Shown: in pieces, positions 29,540 to 30,000 of the stretch
Layout of the letters: every line of letters starts with the position of its first letter
Position numbering within the stretch: position 1 is the stretch's first letter
Origin: Chara braunii
Lineage: Eukaryota > Streptophyta > Charophyceae > Charales > Characeae
Direction: 5' to 3'
Length of the DNA: 30,000 bases
NCBI GenBank assembly: GCA_003427395.1
Contig: BFEA01000022.1
Span: forward strand, 2,234,553 to 2,264,552
Notes under the pieces: model-generated
What the model was told of the DNA's origin: nothing
Databases searched by the model: none
The model's input: only the letters and a program-made list of their open reading frames with translations
Made by a program: the position numbers and the translations under genes

Positions 29540-30000
29540 AGTTCGTGCGCCACTCCAAAATCTGCGCGGCCTTCTTGTTCACCTCCGCATTGTCGGTGCA
29601 AATTGCATTGATGCATTGCAGCCCGATCTCCCTCATTATCTTCTCCCAAAGTTTGGCCAGTGCTGGTCCGGTCTTCTTCTTTCCATCCATCGACACTGTT
29701 GCCACCAGCACCTCTCCTTGCTCCCCCGCCGCCAAGAAATTCATGACAGGTCTTCCCCTCTGATCGGTCGACCCGTTTGTGATGAAAGTGCAGCCCGTGA
29801 CATCCCAACATGCAGTCAGAGGCTGCACTTGATTTTGAATGTGCAAAAAGATGAAGTCGAGCATCACCGTCCGGATGTGCTTTGCAGAAGGCAATTTCAC
29901 CTTTGGTCGTGCGCTAGCAACCTCCAAATACACCTCATTTAGTTTGAGAGTGGTGTCGAAGTTCAAAAAATTGAACGCGATTCCCGCCCAGAACATTGCC
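29540..30000 (-). pseudogene. hAT transposase N-terminal fragment, second copy (runs off the window)
   Basis: Identical base for base to 22560-23020, so it carries the same part of the DUF659 domain (GCTFITNGSTD, CTDNAEVNKKA) with the same D-to-N change. It is cut at its 3' side by the LTR at the same position as the first copy; the rest lies outside the window. Confidence 0.9.

Overview
The window is a repeat-rich stretch of nuclear DNA, probably from the green-plant lineage. I see no single-copy host gene; almost everything recognisable is transposable element. Three Ty3/gypsy elements are present, at least two with chromodomain-like tails, together with one BED/DUF659-type hAT transposase. 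A charophycean alga such as Chara braunii is my guess from family resemblance only; the sequence does not prove it.

Layout. 1-574 is a truncated, diverged LTR fragment. 1293-5571 is a heavily decayed Ty3/gypsy element on the + strand, cut off at the start of integrase. 5572-7491 holds no gene I can name. 7497-16393 is a complete but dead Ty3/gypsy element on the - strand: two LTRs with TG..CA ends, a CATCC target-site duplication, an initiator-Met-type primer binding site, a polypurine tract, and gag, protease, RT, RNase H, integrase and a chromodomain-like tail in order. 16399-18270 has no recognisable gene. 18272-18812 is a short array containing a hammerhead-ribozyme-like core three times, broken by sequencing-adapter sequence. 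19138-19395 is a CT-rich compound satellite.

19351-23729 is a hAT transposase pseudogene on the - strand, split by an 826-bp LTR (21734-22559). 25061-28674 is a third Ty3/gypsy element (+ strand) whose RT and RNase H are deleted, so protease runs straight into integrase. Its 3' LTR starts at 28714 and is again followed by the same hAT N-terminal fragment, to the end of the window.

History. Coding regions are broken by in-frame stops, frameshifts and catalytic substitutions. Nearly all stops fit single C>T or G>A transitions, as expected for methylated, silenced DNA. Several parts look unreliable as assembled: a Tn5/Nextera junction adapter is embedded at 18813-18850 (partial copy at 18574-18603), Ns cluster in one LTR and at 23739, and 22393-23020 is identical to 29373-30000 although the adjoining LTR sequence differs by about 4.5%. 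Order and copy number between about 18.2 and 24 kb should be treated with caution.
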